A stretch of DNA of 64,000 nt. Origin: Anthoceros angustus. Lineage: Eukaryota; Streptophyta; Anthocerotopsida; Anthocerotales; Anthocerotaceae. The notes beneath the pieces were generated by a model. The model ran no database searches, had not been told where the DNA came from, and saw only the letters and a program-made list of their open reading frames with translations. Where the stretch lies: assembly GCA_010909165.1 (NCBI GenBank), contig MU008164.1, forward strand, positions 682,001 through 746,000, given 5' to 3'. The position numbers and the translations under genes were made by a program. Each line of letters opens with the position of its first letter. Positions within the stretch are counted from its first letter, which is position 1. Positions 1-12,423 of the stretch are shown here, one piece after another.

Positions 1-655
1 GAGCTGGTGGAGATGGGGAGGACATGACGGAAACTTTATTTCTTACTATGGTGAGCAGAGCACCTTACTTGTTTTCCCACTCTTGTTGTGGTGTGGTCCT
101 GCCACATCTTGACCCAAGTACTGTGATGTCCGAGCAAGGATGGCGAGAGGTGTGTCGGATGGGACGGATGATGGCGAGACCCGATGTGAAGGGCGGACAA
201 TGATCCTAATTTTGTTGAAGCTGCAGGCGGGAAATGGCAAGTCTAAGTTTCTGTCTCCTTCTACCTCTGAAGACGAAGGATCATCATAGTCTGGTTACCA
301 TAGGTAGGACTTAGTAGGCAGGGTTAATTCCTGTACTTGGTGCCTACCGCTATAGCCTCTCAGACAGACTCCTTACTAGATGCTGGACTTGTTTGACGTG
401 TGAAGTGGGTGTAACACCCCCAAAGCCTCTTTGAACTGATGGTGTTTCAGACGAGGTAAAGCTTTGGTAAGTATGTCTGCTGCATTTTGTTCTCTCGGAA
501 TATACTCTAACCTCACTTGCTTAGTCTCTCTGACATGCCTTACAGTGGTGATGCACTTCTATGTGTTTGGTTCGGGCATGAAAGACCGGGTTTTGTGCTA
601 GAGCCAAAGCAGTTATCACAAAAGATGAGTTGGAGTATATCTTGCTCTTGGCCCA
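1..655. other. No gene recognised; 3' end of the minus-strand copia element
   Basis: This stretch lies downstream (on the minus strand) of the RNase H remnant of the first copia element. I could not find a second copy of the 199-bp LTR seen at 5049-5247, so the element's 3' LTR is deleted, diverged, or beyond the left edge. The short open frames here have no recognisable domain. Confidence 0.4.
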
Positions 656-1092
656 TCAGCTAGGAGTCGTCGCAACCATATGGCCTCTTTTGCTGCTTGT
701 GTAAGGGCTGAGTACTCTGCTTCGGTGGAGGAAAGAGCATTGTCGCCTCTTTGGCGACCACGTGCCTCCACCTAACAAGAAGGCGTGGCGGAATCTTGAC
801 CTTCTGGTATCTTGATCGGCCGCCCAATCTGCGTCGCAGTAGCCAACCAAGGTAAGTTCTTCTCCATTATATGCTCTCTTTGTATAGTGGATGCCGTGCC
901 TCGTCCCCTTGGATACCTAAGTATTCTGGCTTTCGACTGGGCTCTTCCCGGCTCTTCGGATCGAGAAACCATACTCCGGTAAAGAAACATCCTGACGAGT
1001 ATGATTCGGCGAATATGAGGGAGCCATTGCATATGGGGGGACCTCCATATCAAGCCTCTTGGTCCGTCATGGAGGAAGGCGACAACTTGCAT
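656..1092 (-). pseudogene. Copia RNase H region fragment, element 1
   Basis: Two overlapping minus-strand frames carry the copia connection/RNase H signature: RILRYPRGR (from the RYLKGT block) in one, and VGYCDADWAADQDTRRS in the other, which is the first RNase H motif with its catalytic aspartate. The frame changes within the block. RNase H would remove the RNA template during cDNA synthesis. Confidence 0.78.
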
Positions 1093-1151
1093 CCGACTTC
1101 AAGGGGTCTTAGCCTCATAACTATTTATGAAGCATGTCATAGATGTACTTT

Positions 1152-1385
1152 TCACGATGCGGACAAAGTTCCACTGGCAGGATCTCTTTGAAGCTGGGTT
1201 CCCAAACAATAGGAAAGTTCACCCACATCTACCATGTCGAACCTGCCCGACAGCAGACCCTTTACTCGGGTAATCCCTTCCAAGTGTGTGCCTAGTAGAA
1301 TACAATCATCTACATAAAGTGCCAAAATGACAAAACCACCTTTCTCTTGCAGCAGGTAAACATTGGTATCGGCAGAGCTTTTCAC
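1152..1385 (-). pseudogene. Copia reverse transcriptase fragment, element 1
   Basis: The piece includes LALYVDDCILLG, the catalytic YVDD box of copia reverse transcriptase, then FDMVDVGELSYCLG, the following conserved segment. Upstream palm and finger segments (about 1386-2280) are scrambled by stops and frameshifts. The active-site aspartates remain, but the protein is far too short to function. Confidence 0.85.
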
Positions 1386-2280
1386 GAAACTAACCTATCG
1401 AAACTCATCTATGCACTCATACCAAGCACGAGGGCTCGCTTAAGGCCGTAAATGGTTTTCAGCAGTTTACATACCCACTCCTCACGCAGTAGCTCAAACC
1501 CCTCAGTGTGCATGAAAATCTCCTCCTCTAGTTTCGTGTAGAAAGCGGTTTAAAATCCATGCAGCTGCTACCGCTATGCTACGCCTTGTATTTCAATTTG
1601 AAGACCCACTTTGAGGTCACAATCTTCCTCCCAGTGGGCATAGCTCCCATGTCTTGTTCGTATGAGGGAGTCATATTACATTGTATTCGCTTTCCAATGC
1701 TTGGCATGGTCGAGAGATAGCTTCGATATGTGGTGGTTCATGTCCGGGATTGATGATGATATTCACCATGTCCACCACAACTTCATCGGCGAGACCCATG
1801 TGGCCCGGGTACCTTCCTAAAATCTTCACTGCGATAAGGAGGTTCGCCATGGTCGAGGTCTTCTCGATCGGGTAGAGCACGAGGTAACTGTTGGTGTAAC
1901 ATACTCCCTTTGGATCGTTAACTAGCCAGTCATCAGGAAGATCAGGATATCTTGGAACAGATGCTTGGTGATCGTCCTCATTGTCAATGTGACCACGGCC
2001 GGGTGGAGGAGGATCGGTGGGAAATCGGCGGAGGCGTGTCGATCCTTCATGGAGCTGGTGGGGAGACCGGGATCCGGGTCATCGAGGAACAGGATGTAAT
2101 GGCAATGCGGGATCGGGACCTATATGCCGGATCGGAGGATCGATGTCAGGAAACTAACGATGTCGATGGGATCCTCCCTCGCGGATCAAGGTGCTCAAGT
2201 TCAAGCATGTCTTGGTCAAGAAAATCATCAAAGGAATGAGTGGGAGGCAAAAGGACAAGACGTCGTCAAAGGCTACAGTT

Positions 2281-2993
2281 CTAGAATGAACGACCTCCTA
2301 GAAAGCAGTTCAAACAATTTATACCCGTGAATGCCCGCAGATACCCAATGAAAATGTGTCTCTTGGACTTGAACGAGAACTTCGACGCTGATCGGGATAT
2401 GAGCATCTGCTTACCAAACACTCTAAGATGAGACAGTCCGGGTTTAATACCTCTCCATAACTCAAAGGGTGTATTGTCACTCGGGGAGGAAATCACGACC
2501 TATTCGAGGTATGTAGCAACTGCAGAGGCGTATAGATAACCTCCTTGGTAGAGTAGTGATCTTGCAAGATCTTGTATGGTCCTATGCGCCTTTCGCACGA
2601 CCATTCATATCGAATGGTATGGGATTGTGAGTCATTCTGGTTATCCCCTCTTGACAATATTCTAAACGCTAGAAAGGTATCCTTTCCTATCTCGATCCGA
2701 TGCATTTAAGCTTATGTCCCTTTGCCTCTCAAAGATAGGCTAAATAGCTGAACCGCCAAACACTTGACTTTTCTCGACGCAGACGCGGATGTGAAGTGGG
2801 ACTTATCATCTTCAAATACAACAAAGTATCGAGCACCTCCCCATGAGCTCACGACATAGGCCCACGAGCAGGGACGAGGTCCAAGGATCAGCCGCCGTGA
2901 TTTCCACTCCCAAAGTGGGACTTGAACTGCTTTTCCATGCACACATGCCACGCACAAGTCAAGGTCGTAATTCACTGAAAAACCGCCTTTCAT
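2281..2993 (-). pseudogene. Copia integrase fragments, element 1
   Basis: Two frame-shifted pieces cover the integrase. The first (2712-2993) has CVACVHGKAVQVP, the CxxCxxGK end of GAG-pre-integrase, then GGARYFVVFEDDKSHF, the start of the catalytic core with its first acidic residue. The second (2281-2496) has NTPFELWRGIKPGLSHLRVFG and FKSKRHIFIGYL, the C-terminal integrase block. Between them the frame is lost. Integrase would insert the DNA copy into the genome; this copy cannot. Confidence 0.8.
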
Positions 2994-3029
2994 TTCAGCC
3001 TCATGGCCTTAATATTAGGATGGATAAGT

Positions 3030-3515
3030 CTACAATGCCATTTGAAGGCATTGGAAGATTGCCGAGTAACATCTTTTAGCCGGCCTTTGCATTGAGCCGA
3101 GGCAGATCCAAACGAAGTCCATAAGATAGAGATCAAACTGGGGCTTTCCACGAGCTATGGGCAAAGTTGGTGCGGAGAGTCTGGAAATTGTGCATTCAAC
3201 TCCTTCAAAGGTAATCCGATACTGATTTGTCTTCCCAAGCGCCATTGTGCTAACCAAGTTCTTAGCAATTGCTGGAACATGAAGTGCATTCTCCAGCAGC
3301 AGGAAACTACCATCCTGCAGGGTAACCTGAATGGTGCCCGAACCCTTAATTGGTATAGTTGAATTGTCGCCTAACACTACTGTTGTTTGATGACAAGTAG
3401 AAGATGGCACATAAGAGATAAAAGATTTTCTTCTGGAACACATATGATTCGAGGCACCGCTGTCCAGATACCACTTCTGGCAGTCCTTCTTCGAAGAGGT
3501 CAGGCATGCAACCAA
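3030..3515 (-). pseudogene. Copia protease fragment, element 1
   Basis: The frame contains WYLDSGASNHMC, the aspartic-protease catalytic motif (DSGAS) of copia polyproteins. It is followed by VVLGDNSTIPIKGSGTI and LENALHVPAIAKNLVS, the usual copia block between protease and the GAG-pre-integrase domain. The enzyme would cleave the polyprotein during particle maturation. The frame then drifts and stops, and the next piece continues in another frame, so this is a relic. Confidence 0.85.
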
Positions 3516-3980
3516 CAGCCCCGGGGTAGATGACCTTGCATTATGGACTTCAGCATTAATATGCTTTCCTTTAGAGTTGTCATCCTTAATCCTCTTACGA
3601 CAATCTTTAATCCGATTGCAGCTTGCCTTGAGTTACAATTTCCTGGTTTAGATTGAGGAAGAGTTTGTGTTAGGTCGAACCGGAGGACGATGACCTCTAC
3701 CTCTGCCGAAACTTCTCTACCTCTACCTGACCCCTACCTCTCCCAAAACCCCTCTACCTCTATTGGTGTAAAGGGTCTATCACTCTGTTTGTGAAACATA
3801 TGTATGGTAGAACCTCCTTCATTTGTTTTCGATTGGCTTCAAGAAGGGCTCACAACTTTCTCGACTTAGGTTTGATGAGGCAGGAGTAGTGGTATGGCGT
3901 GTATGGATGTTTGATGTCTAAGCTAGAGCTAAAGTGTTCATAGTCGGATGGAAGAGAGAGCACATTGGATTCGCCCTAGA

Positions 3981-4439
3981 TTACGAAATGATCACTCCGC
4001 AGGATGCAAGCTTGGCTCTACAGGCTCGAAACTTGGCTACATGACTCTCAATAGAGTCAGACTCCTTCATGCGTAATGTCTGATATTGCAGGGTTGCAGC
4101 TGCCTCGGCTACCATATCCTTTGAGTCATAGGTTTCAGATAGCAATGACCAGACCTCGTTTGAGGACTGCGTCAATCTTATATGAGGTATCATCTCCTGC
4201 GAGACAGAGGCAACGAGAATGGTACGTGCCTTCCTGTCCTTATACTTCCATTCTAGCTCATCTTTCATCGTCCAGGGTACATAATTTACCTCGTTTGGTG
4301 TACGTGTTCCGTATGGGTACACCCTCTTGATGCAGGACCCATCAGCGACCTCCATAAGGAGCTTTTCCTCTAGGATGCACCGCACCCTGAAACTCCAGGC
4401 ATCAAAATTATTTGGATTCAAACGGTCCTTCTCTTGCAA
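3981..4439 (-). pseudogene. Copia gag fragment, element 1
   Basis: An open frame of about 152 codons matches the copia gag layout: an N-terminal segment with NNFDAWSFR (the FxGxNYxxW-type motif of DUF4219/UBN2 gag proteins), then a helical region with SNEVWSLLSETYDSK and HVAKFRACRAKLASCG. Gag would form the particle that packages element RNA in the cytoplasm. The frame ends before a zinc knuckle, and the downstream part is broken. It lies about 600 bp from the primer-binding site, the expected position. Confidence 0.82.
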
Positions 4440-5035
4440 CCTATAAACTCGTGTCGATTAGGAGAGCGACATGATGCCTGCTGGTTAAGAAGCCGATCAA
4501 TTAGGTGTCGTGATCGGTGCCACCTGATCCTTGAGGTGGCAATCGCCTCCTGCCGCCATAGTCATCAGTCGAAATCAGCTTTTCTAGCCTCGCCTGTCAC
4601 GGACGGTATCAATTCTTGATGTGTATTCCAAAAGCTATGCTTTTAATGTTCGTAATTGAATTAAGAATTGCACGATGTTTTGTGAAAGCCTCGGATGTTT
4701 GGGCTTTGTTGATGTGAAGCATCGCGTGTTTTAAATAACCGCTCAGGATCATTTGATGATCATTGCTTGTCGCAGACGTCGAGAATAGAAACGCCAAGAA
4801 ACCGAGCTCTGTCCTCTATATCAGCAGCCGATGCTGCTTTCTTATAGTAGAGTTTCTCAAAATCTGGCTCTGTGTTTTGATGCGACTTCCCTTTCTCAAA
4901 CTCTATCAAAATGCTCAGAAGACTGCTCACAGGTGTCTAGTAACTAGGGTAATGGCAGTCTGCCATTGTAGTTGCTAGCAGGGGGTGGAAAGCAAACTGC
5001 CGATTCATGGCAAAGATCAAACGATCGAGCCACAG

Positions 5036-5048
5036 GGCTCTGATACCA
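5036..5048 (-). promoter_or_regulatory. Primer-binding site, tRNA-iMet type
   Basis: On the minus strand this reads TGGTATCAGAGCC, complementary to the 3' end of plant initiator tRNA-Met and the usual copia minus-strand primer site. It lies directly after the LTR terminus AACA. Confidence 0.88.
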
Positions 5049-5247
5049 TGTTCCGTTTATAGGTTCACAGTAGATCGTAGGACAAGTGTCATCGAAAGCA
5101 ATTGTGTGTATTAGCAAAAGGGAAAAACAAGAGACATATGCATGTCCCGTGAAAACGGTTGCCATAACTAACTAACCTCTAGGGTTTACCCAAGAGTGCC
5201 CTAGGTATATTCAATGTAGTTTTACTAACGATTATAATTATTCAACA
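5049..5247 (-). repeat. 5' LTR of copia element 1 (199 bp)
   Basis: On the plus strand the segment starts TGTT and ends AACA, an inverted terminal match typical of LTRs. Its minus-strand 3' end abuts the primer-binding site at 5036-5048. At about 200 bp it is a short copia LTR. No second copy was found in the window, so the borders rest on the termini and the primer site alone. Confidence 0.7.
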
Positions 5248-5249
5248 GG

Positions 5250-8200
5250 ATGGGTGACTCGCCAACTCGTGGTTCCAAGGCACTGTGGGATTAGCCAAGT
5301 GGATTTTGTGTTTCGAACCTGGAAGTTGGATCATATGGCGCACCACTCGGTCTTTCTTCATGAGGTGGTTAAAGGTACACAAATCGATTGGGCGGATGAT
5401 CTTTGAAAGAGCCTGAGGAGAGGGCGAATTTGCTCTTCCCTCCCCTCCTTGATTTCACCTTTTCTAATTCATGTATTCGCGATTCCGTGTCTAACGAGTT
5501 GAAGTCGTGGTTCCGCCTTCATAGCCTGGAAACCGGGAACTCAAGGTAGAGGAGGAGGAGTAAGGAAGATTCCGGAAGGATTCCAGCTTGGGAATGCGCC
5601 TCCTAGAAGATCTTGATGAAGGTGGGGAGGTTTCCAAGGGCAAGAAGCGAGGGCGACGAGAACGGGGTCGGCAAGAAGGGAAGGACACAGCAGAAGAGGA
5701 ACCCCACCCACACCTAGGGTCACTGTGTCGAAATCAGCAGAACGCGAGTGAAGAGGAGAAAATAAAAGGGAACGACAAGTTGTTCCCTCTGTGCAGGGGA
5801 GGAGTCGCCGCTAGGAGAGATTGGAGCGGATGAGGAAGTAGTGGCAAACCAACCCCTAGAAGAAGAGGGGTTAGTTTCGATAGCCAAGTCCGCGACGGAG
5901 CTGAACATTTTGGCGACATTTCACCGACCCGTCCTAGGCGGAGAGACACCGTCAAGGCGAGAATTGTTGTGGAGGGGAATGGGCCCAGCCCAATTGAATG
6001 GCTCGACGGCCATGGCTCGACGCAGTGATCTCCTCGACTGTGCAGCCATGGCTCTCACCGGCCGAGTGTGCACAGAAAAGTTGCTCAAGGAGAAGTTGGA
6101 GAGCCCGAAGGCGAGAACAAGGTGGCAGAGGAGCGCAGACGGAATGCGAGGCGGCCCTATGCAAGGCATGTGAGCAAAGGGCCATGTCCACCCAACAGAG
6201 GCCTTAGTGAATCAGTCAAGGGGCGATGCCACAATTGAGGAGCTCAAGATGAGGTCTCATGAGCCTGTGAACAAATGGAAACAATGGCGCCCGAGAAATT
6301 CAAGAAGTCATGAGATACAAGCGAGAGAGAGATGAAGCTAGCCGAGTCAAGAGAGAGGTGGCCAAACCAAGAAGGGCAGAGCCACAAAGAACCGCAGAGT
6401 CAAGCCACCACCGGGGAAACTACCACCACGGTGGCTAAACCGCCACCGCCGCATGAAGGAGGAACCGAGGTGGGGAAGTCACCGATGAGCGCCGCAGTGG
6501 GATACGATCCTCGATTCCGGCAACCGCCTGTGATTGTCCACGGAGGAGAGGTAAGAACCTCATGGCGAAGGCGTATTGTGCTCTGCGTCGGATGAGGATG
6601 CTCATGTCCCCTGCTTCGCCGCATGGTGAGCGGGTGCTCACCTAAATGTGTATGTGGTTGTTGGGACAGAGGGGCGTAAACTATTGGTCGACATCTTGAC
6701 CGCCACCACTGGTTCTTCCGAACGGGAGCGGGGCCTACCCCAAGTGGTGATCGAGGAATGAGCAAGTGAGGCCGTGCGTGGAGGGAGGAGCACACGTGGC
6801 AGTCCAAATGATGAGAGCGGAATAACAGCATAGGGCCTATAGACGCACGACGCCCATGGAAGACGCCAAGAAACCGCAGCAGTCGAGGTGGAGGTTTTGG
6901 GGAGAATCGCCGGATCGAGGCGCAAGGTGAGAGCGAGAGCGACGGAACCCCACCCGCAGTTAGGCATGCGACGCCGCGCTGATTTTAGGGAGCGACATCA
7001 TAGGCCGAGGCTTTTTGGGGTAGGGGATAGGATGTTTTGAGGACCCGTGGAGTCAGAAGTTACTCGAATTGGTAGGAGCGCCGTGGTAGTGGGCCATATT
7101 TTCTAGACACGTAGGAGTGAGTGGAAATCCACAAATGAATGTATAAGAGACCCTTGAGAGTCTCTCAATGCATAAGTGTGAACTTCCGTGTGAAGCTATG
7201 CGCGAGGTTGGTTGAGACGCCCGATCAAGATCAAACTCGCTCGATGCACCGCCTCCACAAGAAGGCCGGAAGATCCTCGGATGGTCGAGAGAGTGGCCAA
7301 GCTCCACGCCTGGGTGACGAAGGACACGCACGCCGAAAAGAGGTAGGAAGGCTGGAAGGTTGAGGCGGATCGCCAAAGGCACCGCCAAGAATCGACCGTG
7401 TTTTCTTCCCGATCTCTTCCCAACTGCCACCGTGTGTTTCATTCCAAGAGGGGTCTGTGGCCTGGAGGGGTCTGTGGTGGCCCAAGGTGGGGTCTGTGGG
7501 GCCCAAGAGGGGTCCGTGGCCCAAGAGGGTGGGGTGGAGTGAGGAGAGGAGAGAAGATTTATTAGAAGGGAAGGTCCCCAAAGGGTGGGTGAGTGCGGCC
7601 GTAAGGGATTGTGTGCGTGGAAAATCGGAAATGGTTAGGAGAGAGTGGTGGAATCGGGAATCGGGCGAGTGAGGCGCCGACTCGAGGTCGTGGTGCATAG
7701 CTCCCGGAAGGATCCGCGGAAATTCGGAAGTGAAGTGAGGGGCATGTATGCGTATGCCCATAACCCAAGGTACGAGAAGCGGTGACAAATAGTCACCCAT
7801 GTATAGGCGGTGGGACCCGCATTGGTTGAACCACCATCATGCGGTGGCCGAGTCTTCCACGGTGGGTTGGGGTATGGAGAGGGGTAGTGATCGACGGGTA
7901 AGTCTAGAATCCATAGTTTTAGAACATCTTGACACAAAACCATTCCCTTGGGATCGAATCCTAGGACTACAACGACATAGAGGGTAAATGTGGCCTCTTT
8001 GCGTCTTCGGATGCAAAAACCCATTCCACAACTCCCCAATCCACAACCCCACACTCGTTCAGCTACCGCCCACTTGGTTGACTCCAAACCTATAGACCAT
8101 CACCCCTACTTATACCAATCCTCTACCTCACATATATAGACCTTCTTGTGGACATCCCAAGTCCATGGGCCAAGGAACATTGAGTTCCCGGACCCTTTAT

Positions 8201-8298
8201 TATCTAATCTAATAAAACAACAAAAAATCATAGGCCAAGGACGTTTCTTTTATAAATACCTTTGCCTACTGTCAACCTGACTTATTTTCACACCACAC
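5250..8298. other. No gene recognised
   Basis: Open frames occur on both strands and overlap heavily, but none has a domain, intron signals or a coding-like pattern I recognise. Parts are purine-rich on the plus strand (5.5-6.6 kb) and GGGGTC-rich (7.45-7.55 kb). It is probably old, decayed repeat or intergenic sequence. Confidence 0.4.
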
Positions 8299-10900
8299 TT
8301 GACCCAAAAACAAAAAAAAACTACTTCAAGCACATTTCAACAGGGGGTTTCCGAGTCTAAAGCGTTTACACTTGCTCCTCCCTTCCAGTACTGCTTCCTC
8401 ACCACCTTCTGCGCAATTGCAGTGCTTCCCGGTGTTGCGCTGGTGCAGAGGCTGCACATTGCTGCGCGGGAGGGTCATGGCGCTGTGCACCTAGCGGGTT
8501 TGTTGCGGCTTGGCGACACTGACCCAGCCTTGCGGTGTTCCTTTCACTTCACCGCATCGGCATGGTGTAGCCTTCCTGCACCTCGGGAGGGTGCGAGCGG
8601 GTGCACCCAGCCCTGCATCTGTGCGGCTTTGCGGGTACACAGCGACCTATGGGGGCAAGGTGGCAGTTGGACTGCGGCCGTCACCTTGGTGCCGCCATCC
8701 ACCTCCTCTGTCGCTTGCTGCTACATGCCAGGAGCATCCCCCACGCACAGCGCGTGTGCGGCGGGTTGTGCCGAGGGTTACTGCTCCTCACCGGTGCTAC
8801 TGCCCCCGGTGTGATTGCGCTTGCAACAACAAGACCAGAGGTAGGTCCTTCGCACCCAACGTTGGGAAGGGAAGAGAGAGCTCCGGAGCAGAACACAGAA
8901 GGGGAACTCCCGAAGGCGAGGCTAGGGGACCTAGTGCAGGAGGAGATGAGGCAAGGGAATGAAGGCGGGGGTTCGGTAAGAGAAGACGGACCCTTGGGGG
9001 AAACTTCGAACTTGGACGTCCGGAGATCAGAGAGGACGGACCCCGAGGTCCGGACTCAGGAGGTGAGGACGGACCCCGAGGTCCGAACTTAGGGGGTGAG
9101 GACGGACCCCGAGGTCCGACCTCAGGAGGGGGGAGCAAGTCCAGTAGCTCTAACCCGGGGAGTGGAAGTAGGGGTGGTTGAGAGTCAGTCTCAACCCACC
9201 TAGGAAGAACGGGCTCCGGACGGACCCGCAGAGCAGGGACCCACCAGCGCGCCAATGGACAGTGAGGAGGAAGACTTGGTGGTCACCGCCAGCTCTACAT
9301 GCCCTCTCGGAGTCTAGCTACTCGCGTCCGCTCCGGCCCGTCGGTCGTCGTACCTCTGTCCGGGAGGAGCAGGGGTCCGGAGTCCTCCGCACCTGTACAC
9401 ACACCACCACGCATTAGGGTCCGTCACTAGGATCTGGATCAGTCTCTTTGGAGTAGTCTTGCCCACTCAGTGACTCGGGACTCGCGTTATCAAGGGACAC
9501 ACAAGGACCTGCAAAGATAACGTGGTATCAACCCTAAAAGAAAGATCCCTTTACTTGAGTGGCAATCGCCCTCTTATACTACGTCCTGAGGGAGCGCATT
9601 TACAACACCCCTAATTCAAGCTAGTGTCCAGCTCACTATGCCTCAGCAAGTGGCTCTCCTTCCCCCTATTTTCTCTACCTACGTCTACGGCGGTGGGGTT
9701 CCTTGAGACCTAGGCCTCGGATGGACTCGGGCGGGGTCCCCATGAGAGCGCGCGCTTAAATAGAGCTTATGGCTGTCGTTGACCATGGTTCCTCCCTGGC
9801 GCTGGCAGCCCAATCCCCAGCTTTGGCATCTGCGGAGCACCCAATCGGATGATCCGCGACCCCCGGATTCCCGCGGAGGCTCTTCCCCCACCTCTAATTT
9901 TGTCAGGCTGTGCCCTGGAGGTAGATAGCGGAGACACAGTGGGCCCGGAGGTGCAGCCTACACAAGCCCGATCGTGAACTCAACTGGCATATTGAGTGCA
10001 AGTAAGAACGGTAGGGGAAACTAAGTGAGGGAGGGGGTAAGTGAAGATAGGTAGATTTCGGACGCGAACGTTTCCTTTAACATTTGGCCATCCCGGGCCT
10101 GTACAGTGAACGAATGGAGTGACGTAGAGAAGGGTAGGCTAACCATAGCCCGGGGAGGAAACGAACGCGTTGAGGTGGGTAACCTCAGGTAAGCCATCGT
10201 CCCTTAACGGCGTAGAGTGTGTGGCCACGAACGTGTATAAACGAAACAAGACATTCCCTTGGGAACGGACCCCATATTGCAACGACACGGGACTCGTGCG
10301 TGCCCGGCTGGCCGTCAGCAAAAGTAGCGCCACAAGCTCGCAATGCGTCTGCAGTGCAACCACTGTTGCACTGGAGACAATCTGCAAGCATGGTGACCAA
10401 AGGCAGCCTCCCATGGCCGTATGAGCTTGCAGCCACGAATCCGCAACACGGAAACAAGCACCGCAACATGGTGGTGTGCATCACTGCCCGCGACCGCGAT
10501 AACCACCGTTCCGTCATGTGCAGCCTTCCATTGAAGGCTGCAGCCATGGCCATGATGGAGGGATAGGGAGCATAGGCCCCTTCTTGCACACACAGCATGT
10601 GAAAGCCCCCTTTCTGTGTGGGGAAGCCCCAAGTTGTTTGCACACAATTTGAAGGGGCACGAAGTGCTCACCAGGATTTTGAAGAGGGAGCTGGCCGTGG
10701 AAGAGGTGCAACTGGCAATTGAACTGGGAGGTAACCGCAGGGGCTGCAATTTCCATTGAAGCCGACGGACTGCAGTGTGTGCAGTGTTTAGCCCACGCCG
10801 TACCTGTCACCCAGAAGCAAGCTTGATGAATGACACTAGGGCTGCAGTCGCAATCCACACTGCAGGCCCGACCACAAGGCAACCATACGACCACCTAGCA
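8299..10900. other. GC-rich stretch without a recognised gene
   Basis: A plus-strand frame of 171 codons (8299-8814) and overlapping frames up to 163 codons exist, but they are cysteine/alanine/proline-rich in several frames at once, as expected for open frames in GC-rich DNA. No domain, signal peptide or splice structure could be assigned. The minisatellite at about 9033-9130 lies inside. Confidence 0.35.
9033..9130. repeat. Minisatellite, about 37-bp unit, 2.5-3 copies
   Basis: The unit GAGGACGGACCCCGAGGTCC plus about 17 more bases is repeated head to tail. Each unit holds GGACC-CCGA-GGTCC, a short inverted repeat that could form a small hairpin. Differences between units are few. Confidence 0.75.
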
Positions 10901-11233
10901 CGCTAGTGGTGTGCGAGGTGTGCAGGCCAACGAGGCTGCTGCTTGGCCATCCACAGGGCAAACCCGCAATTGTGAAGGATGCCGATGGCAGCGGTGGGTG
11001 GCTCACCCCAGTGGCAGGCGGAAGAAGGGTGGCTTGGGGGCCTGCATGGGCCGTACGAGCAGGACTGGACCAATGGCGACAAAGGGCTGTAGGAAGACTA
11101 GTGGATGCACTCCGCAGAGGGGTTGGAGGAGGGGGAAGAGGCGCTGCAAGCGGGAGATGAGCAGCATGAAGGCGAGGAGGATGGGCTGCATGGGAGAGGA
11201 GGCTTCTAGTCCACGGCACTCACGCCGGAAGCG

Positions 11234-12423
11234 GTGTACGGGCTGGCGGTGCAGCACTTGCAATTAGGGCGGCCACTGAAAGAGCTGCCAGTGGAGCTTG
11301 GTTGCAGCTTGAGCACGGTGACGAGGCTCCCGCAATGGCTCTCGGCATCGTGCGGTGTGTATGGGAGGCTGTCCGTGGTGGAGGTGTGCACGCTGATCGC
11401 AACGCATATGCCCATCACGGGCACGGCGTCAACGCTGGAATACGCTTTGTGTAGGCAGATCTGCAAGTGGATGGAATCGACATCCTAAGGAGAAAGGTGA
11501 CGGAGGCACTGTGCTTGATGTAGCCGGAGGACATGGCCCGCCGCTCGACGGTCCGCATCTGCCACGTGCAGTACACCAATGCAACGCCCATGTTCATGTG
11601 GCACACAGATTGTGAGTGGTTGCAGCAGTTTGCAGCTGTGTGTGATGTTTGCAAGATTGCAATGGGAGCGATTGCTCCAGTAGTCACCGCAATGGATGTG
11701 GTTGGTTTGTCTGTAGCCTATGACAAGCTATACCAATTCTACTTCAGAGTCCATGGGGCAATAGATGGGGCCACCCATTACGTCCCATGGTTGGTGCTGG
11801 AAGATAACAAGCAGGGGACAACCAGTTTTAATGCCTGTGTGAATGCAGTGAGGAGGTTTGGCCATCCACAGCGAATTCGGTCATACCATGCAGCAGAGCA
11901 CAACCTGATATAGGCGGACATGAACCGTACGAGGCCAAGGGCACATGGCAGCAACTTCATCCTACATCAAGCAGACAGAACAAACGGCAAGATTTATGTC
12001 AGGAATCTTTACATGAGCATTCTAAGCTGGACGCAGCGGCTAGGCCGCAGAGGATTGAGCATTTTTGGCTGTCATTGGGGGAGAAGTGGGCGTTCGTGTA
12101 CAAGGGTGTATATGATGGATTTGGTGAGGAGTAGGGAATTGGATATGACTAATCCTTGGCATATCCATTCCCTGCATGTCACCTTCATGCCCACGATGAG
12201 GGTAGAGCTTGAACATTGGAGGCAGGTGTGGAACAGGCACAACGTGCGTAGGATAAGGGCTGCGGACTGGGACATCCCCGGCCATGTGCCTGCAATAGCG
12301 TTCCAGGAAGAGGCTCGGCTACAAGGGTGGGTGCAGCCACCCGCATATGGGACTGAGGAGGATGATGGCGAGGAGTTCGATGTGGGTGGCCCTCAGTATG
12401 CACAGAACGTAGCCCACCGCTAG
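11234..12423 (+). pseudogene. Integrase-core (DDE) transposase relic
   Basis: Three broken plus-strand frames read in order like the integrase-core transposases common in cnidarians, fungi and some algae/plants (the family Pfam has called rva_4; name from memory). First is an N-terminal helical part (11234-11488). Next comes a core (11533-11913) with MFMWHTD (first catalytic Asp), VHGAIDG, and FGHPQRIRS followed by YHAAEH where the family has SDxGxEN, so the second acidic position looks mutated. The last part (11920-12423) has RNLYMSILSWTQRL, like the IERLWRDV segment. Stops separate the pieces, and a frameshift near 12050 moves the tail to another frame. Terminal inverted repeats were not identified. 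The call is by motif memory, so family assignment is moderate. Confidence 0.55.

Larger units (their letters stand above)
420..5247 (-). mobile_element. Decayed Ty1/copia LTR retrotransposon (element 1)
   Basis: Read on the minus strand, fragments appear in copia order: LTR, primer-binding site, gag, protease with DSGAS, integrase pieces, reverse transcriptase with YVDD, RNase H. Integrase before reverse transcriptase is the defining order of Ty1/copia as opposed to Ty3. The pieces sit in different frames separated by stops, so the element cannot make a full polyprotein. Only the 5' LTR is seen; the left limit is approximate because the 3' LTR was not found. Confidence 0.85.

Noticed and set aside
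5246-5290. GGATGGGTGAC near the LTR as another 5S-like segment
   Set aside because: Only about 11 bases agree and neither box A nor the flanking 5S sequence is present.
8299-8814. 171-codon plus-strand ORF as a secreted cysteine-rich protein
   Set aside because: Two other frames are open over the same GC-rich stretch and no signal peptide or domain is present.
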